Assembly: GCF_014190875.1 (NCBI RefSeq)
Contig: NZ_JACHVS010000002.1
Span: 62,001-126,000 of the forward strand
Length of the DNA stretch: 64,000 nucleotides
Direction: 5' to 3'
Source of the DNA: Paeniglutamicibacter cryotolerans
GTDB lineage: Bacteria; Actinomycetota; Actinomycetes; Actinomycetales; Micrococcaceae
The notes under the pieces are model-generated. The model did not search any database. It saw only the letters and a list, made by a program, of their open reading frames with translations, and was not told the DNA's origin. Below are positions 63,901-64,000 of this stretch, one piece after another (the stretch's first letter is position 1; every line of letters starts with the position of its first letter). The translations under genes were made by a program, and so were the position numbers.

Positions 63901-64000
63901 CATCGGCGACATGTCAGGTGACGTGTTCGGCAACGGGCTGCTGCGCACCCGCACGGTGAAGCTGATCGCCGCGTTCGACCACCGTGACATCTTCCTGGAC
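60956..64000 (+). CDS. gdh: NAD-specific glutamate dehydrogenase (180-kDa class), 5' part
   Basis: The frame is open from 60956 to the window edge (1015 codons) and belongs to the very large NAD-dependent glutamate dehydrogenases that deaminate glutamate to 2-oxoglutarate. N-terminal ACT-like regions show VVYVVTDDMPFLVDSVTAEI. The catalytic region appears at RYGEVARGGLRWSDRREDFR, then TEVLGLVKAQMVKNSVIVPT and GAKGGFFAKELPNP, with further motifs YLVVAADKGTASFSDIAN and SVGYD-type SIGYDHKAMG. The C-terminal Rossmann part is cut by the edge. The start is TTG at 60956, 7 bases after GGAGG; the in-frame ATG at 60977 has no such site. Family length is about 1600 residues. Confidence 0.93.
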   Translation, partial: MNSSESGMSEAFIAETITPELVANYYGHVAEEDARVYTPDELASRVAAHLAVGYHRDPGTSRVAVRTHGGTSVVYVVTDDMPFLVDSVTAEIVAQHLAIGLVVHPTFLVNRRDGRNEIIALNEVPAHASIASGDTAALPDISKLLETGGNTRIESWIAIEIGGSSSAEAAAVLIAGLERVLADVRAAVEDWPAMRDRVHQIADSLGTVAGAEQIPDLQAAIDLLRWLDDGNFTFLGYRDYDLITENGEDALRINTESGLGLMRLAVRASETQQLTPAGRAKAREKRALVITKANSRSTVHRKVYLDYVGIKSFDAQGNVNGERRFIGLFASSAYTSSVRSVPVVREKVDAVLEHSGLAPDSHSGKDLLTILETYPRDELFQMEVGDLTETVLGILSLQERRRTSLFLRPDVYGRFMNAMVYMPRDRYTTSVRLRVEAELKAAYGAQTVDFEVRMSESSLVRVFFRIRLRKGASVPQVDRAELENRLVRAVRSWSEGVDQVMRERFAGEEAARLSAEWANAFPAAYRVEFEVEDALADIERFWVLDEPGHEGPVIHLYVPADLPEDSPLNARMKLYLTAPISLSRILPVLQNLGLEVVEERPFEITRGDGQVRYLYDLGLHFPDGVEPLATQDRLSDAYSAVVLGRSESDAFDRLVLHEGMDWREVSLLRAYAKYLRQLGVTNSYLFICDTLLGNPDVTHALLSLFQGTFDPERSASEREAIRTAAHEALAAALEKVPTLDADRLLRRFVNLIEATVRTNYYNDPEALAFKLLPGKIDGAPFPRPKYEIWVYSPRVEGTHLRYGEVARGGLRWSDRREDFRTEVLGLVKAQMVKNSVIVPTGAKGGFFAKELPNPAVDRNGWMEEGKAAYRIFIRSLLELTDNLVTDETGEHVVPPTGVVRLDGDDTYLVVAADKGTASFSDIANVISEDRGHWLGDAFASGGSIGYDHKAMGITARGAWESVKRHFSEFALDTQTDEFTAVGIGDMSGDVFGNGLLRTRTVKLIAAFDHRDIFLD

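Overview
The window is high-GC actinobacterial chromosome. Its gene order matches Micrococcaceae (Arthrobacter and relatives), which is inferred from gene order and protein families rather than from a database search. The key blocks are adnB-nudC-uvrD2 followed by a zincin, a Lon-like protease and UPF0182; and mtrA-mtrB-lpqB-comF-hpf-secA with the divergent GDPD/DUF4129/DUF4350/MoxR/DUF58 operon. GTG and TTG starts are common. At least ten genes have a TANNNT box exactly 6-8 bases before the start codon and no Shine-Dalgarno sequence, which is the signature of leaderless mRNAs.

Layout. 1-14.6 kb: DNA repair and protein quality control (AdnB 3' end, an APH-fold protein, NudC, UvrD2, an orphan cyclodehydratase/ThiF-like protein, a DUF45 peptidase, a zincin, a PDZ/Lon-like protease, UPF0182). 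14.7-19.3 kb: an unstable tRNA region with three identical initiator tRNA genes and two tRNA-Pro(GGG) genes. They are separated by decaying DNA holding a frameshifted dihydrofolate-reductase-family gene, a badly broken cyclic-nucleotide-domain thioredoxin reductase, a 12-bp tandem repeat and an unidentified remnant. 19.4-24.2 kb: envelope stress (PspA, a TPM-domain protein, an HtrA protease). 24.3-32.3 kb: etfBA with a PIG-L deacetylase, a divergent XRE regulator/methionine aminopeptidase pair, a TipA-type MerR regulator with a textbook 19-bp-spacer promoter, an anti-sigma-K-like protein, TrmL, a J-domain protein and a pyrimidine reductase.

32.3-40.4 kb: FolP2-like protein, an unknown protein, cysteine desulfurase with MnmA (tRNA 2-thiolation), a lipoprotein, a decayed MFS transporter, chorismate mutase and a MetE-like protein. 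40.4-56.1 kb: DUF58-MoxR-DUF4350-DUF4129-GDPD membrane operon transcribed away from mtrAB-lpqB, then ComF-like, HPF, a YcaQ-type glycosylase and SecA. 56.1-60.9 kb: Rv3235-family protein, a LysM membrane protein, an unknown protein, a DUF1772-like membrane protein and a SAF/CpaE-like pair without pilus genes. The window ends inside a large NAD-specific glutamate dehydrogenase that opens with TTG.

Most of the window is ordinary core chromosome. The accessory signal is concentrated at 14.7-19.3 kb and 37.4-38.2 kb. No phage, CRISPR array, insertion sequence or complete novel system was found. The best leads are the tRNA-fMet triplication with decaying inserts, the consistent leaderless promoter architecture, the autoregulated tipA and XRE/map switches, and the orphan E1/cyclodehydratase-like protein among proteases.
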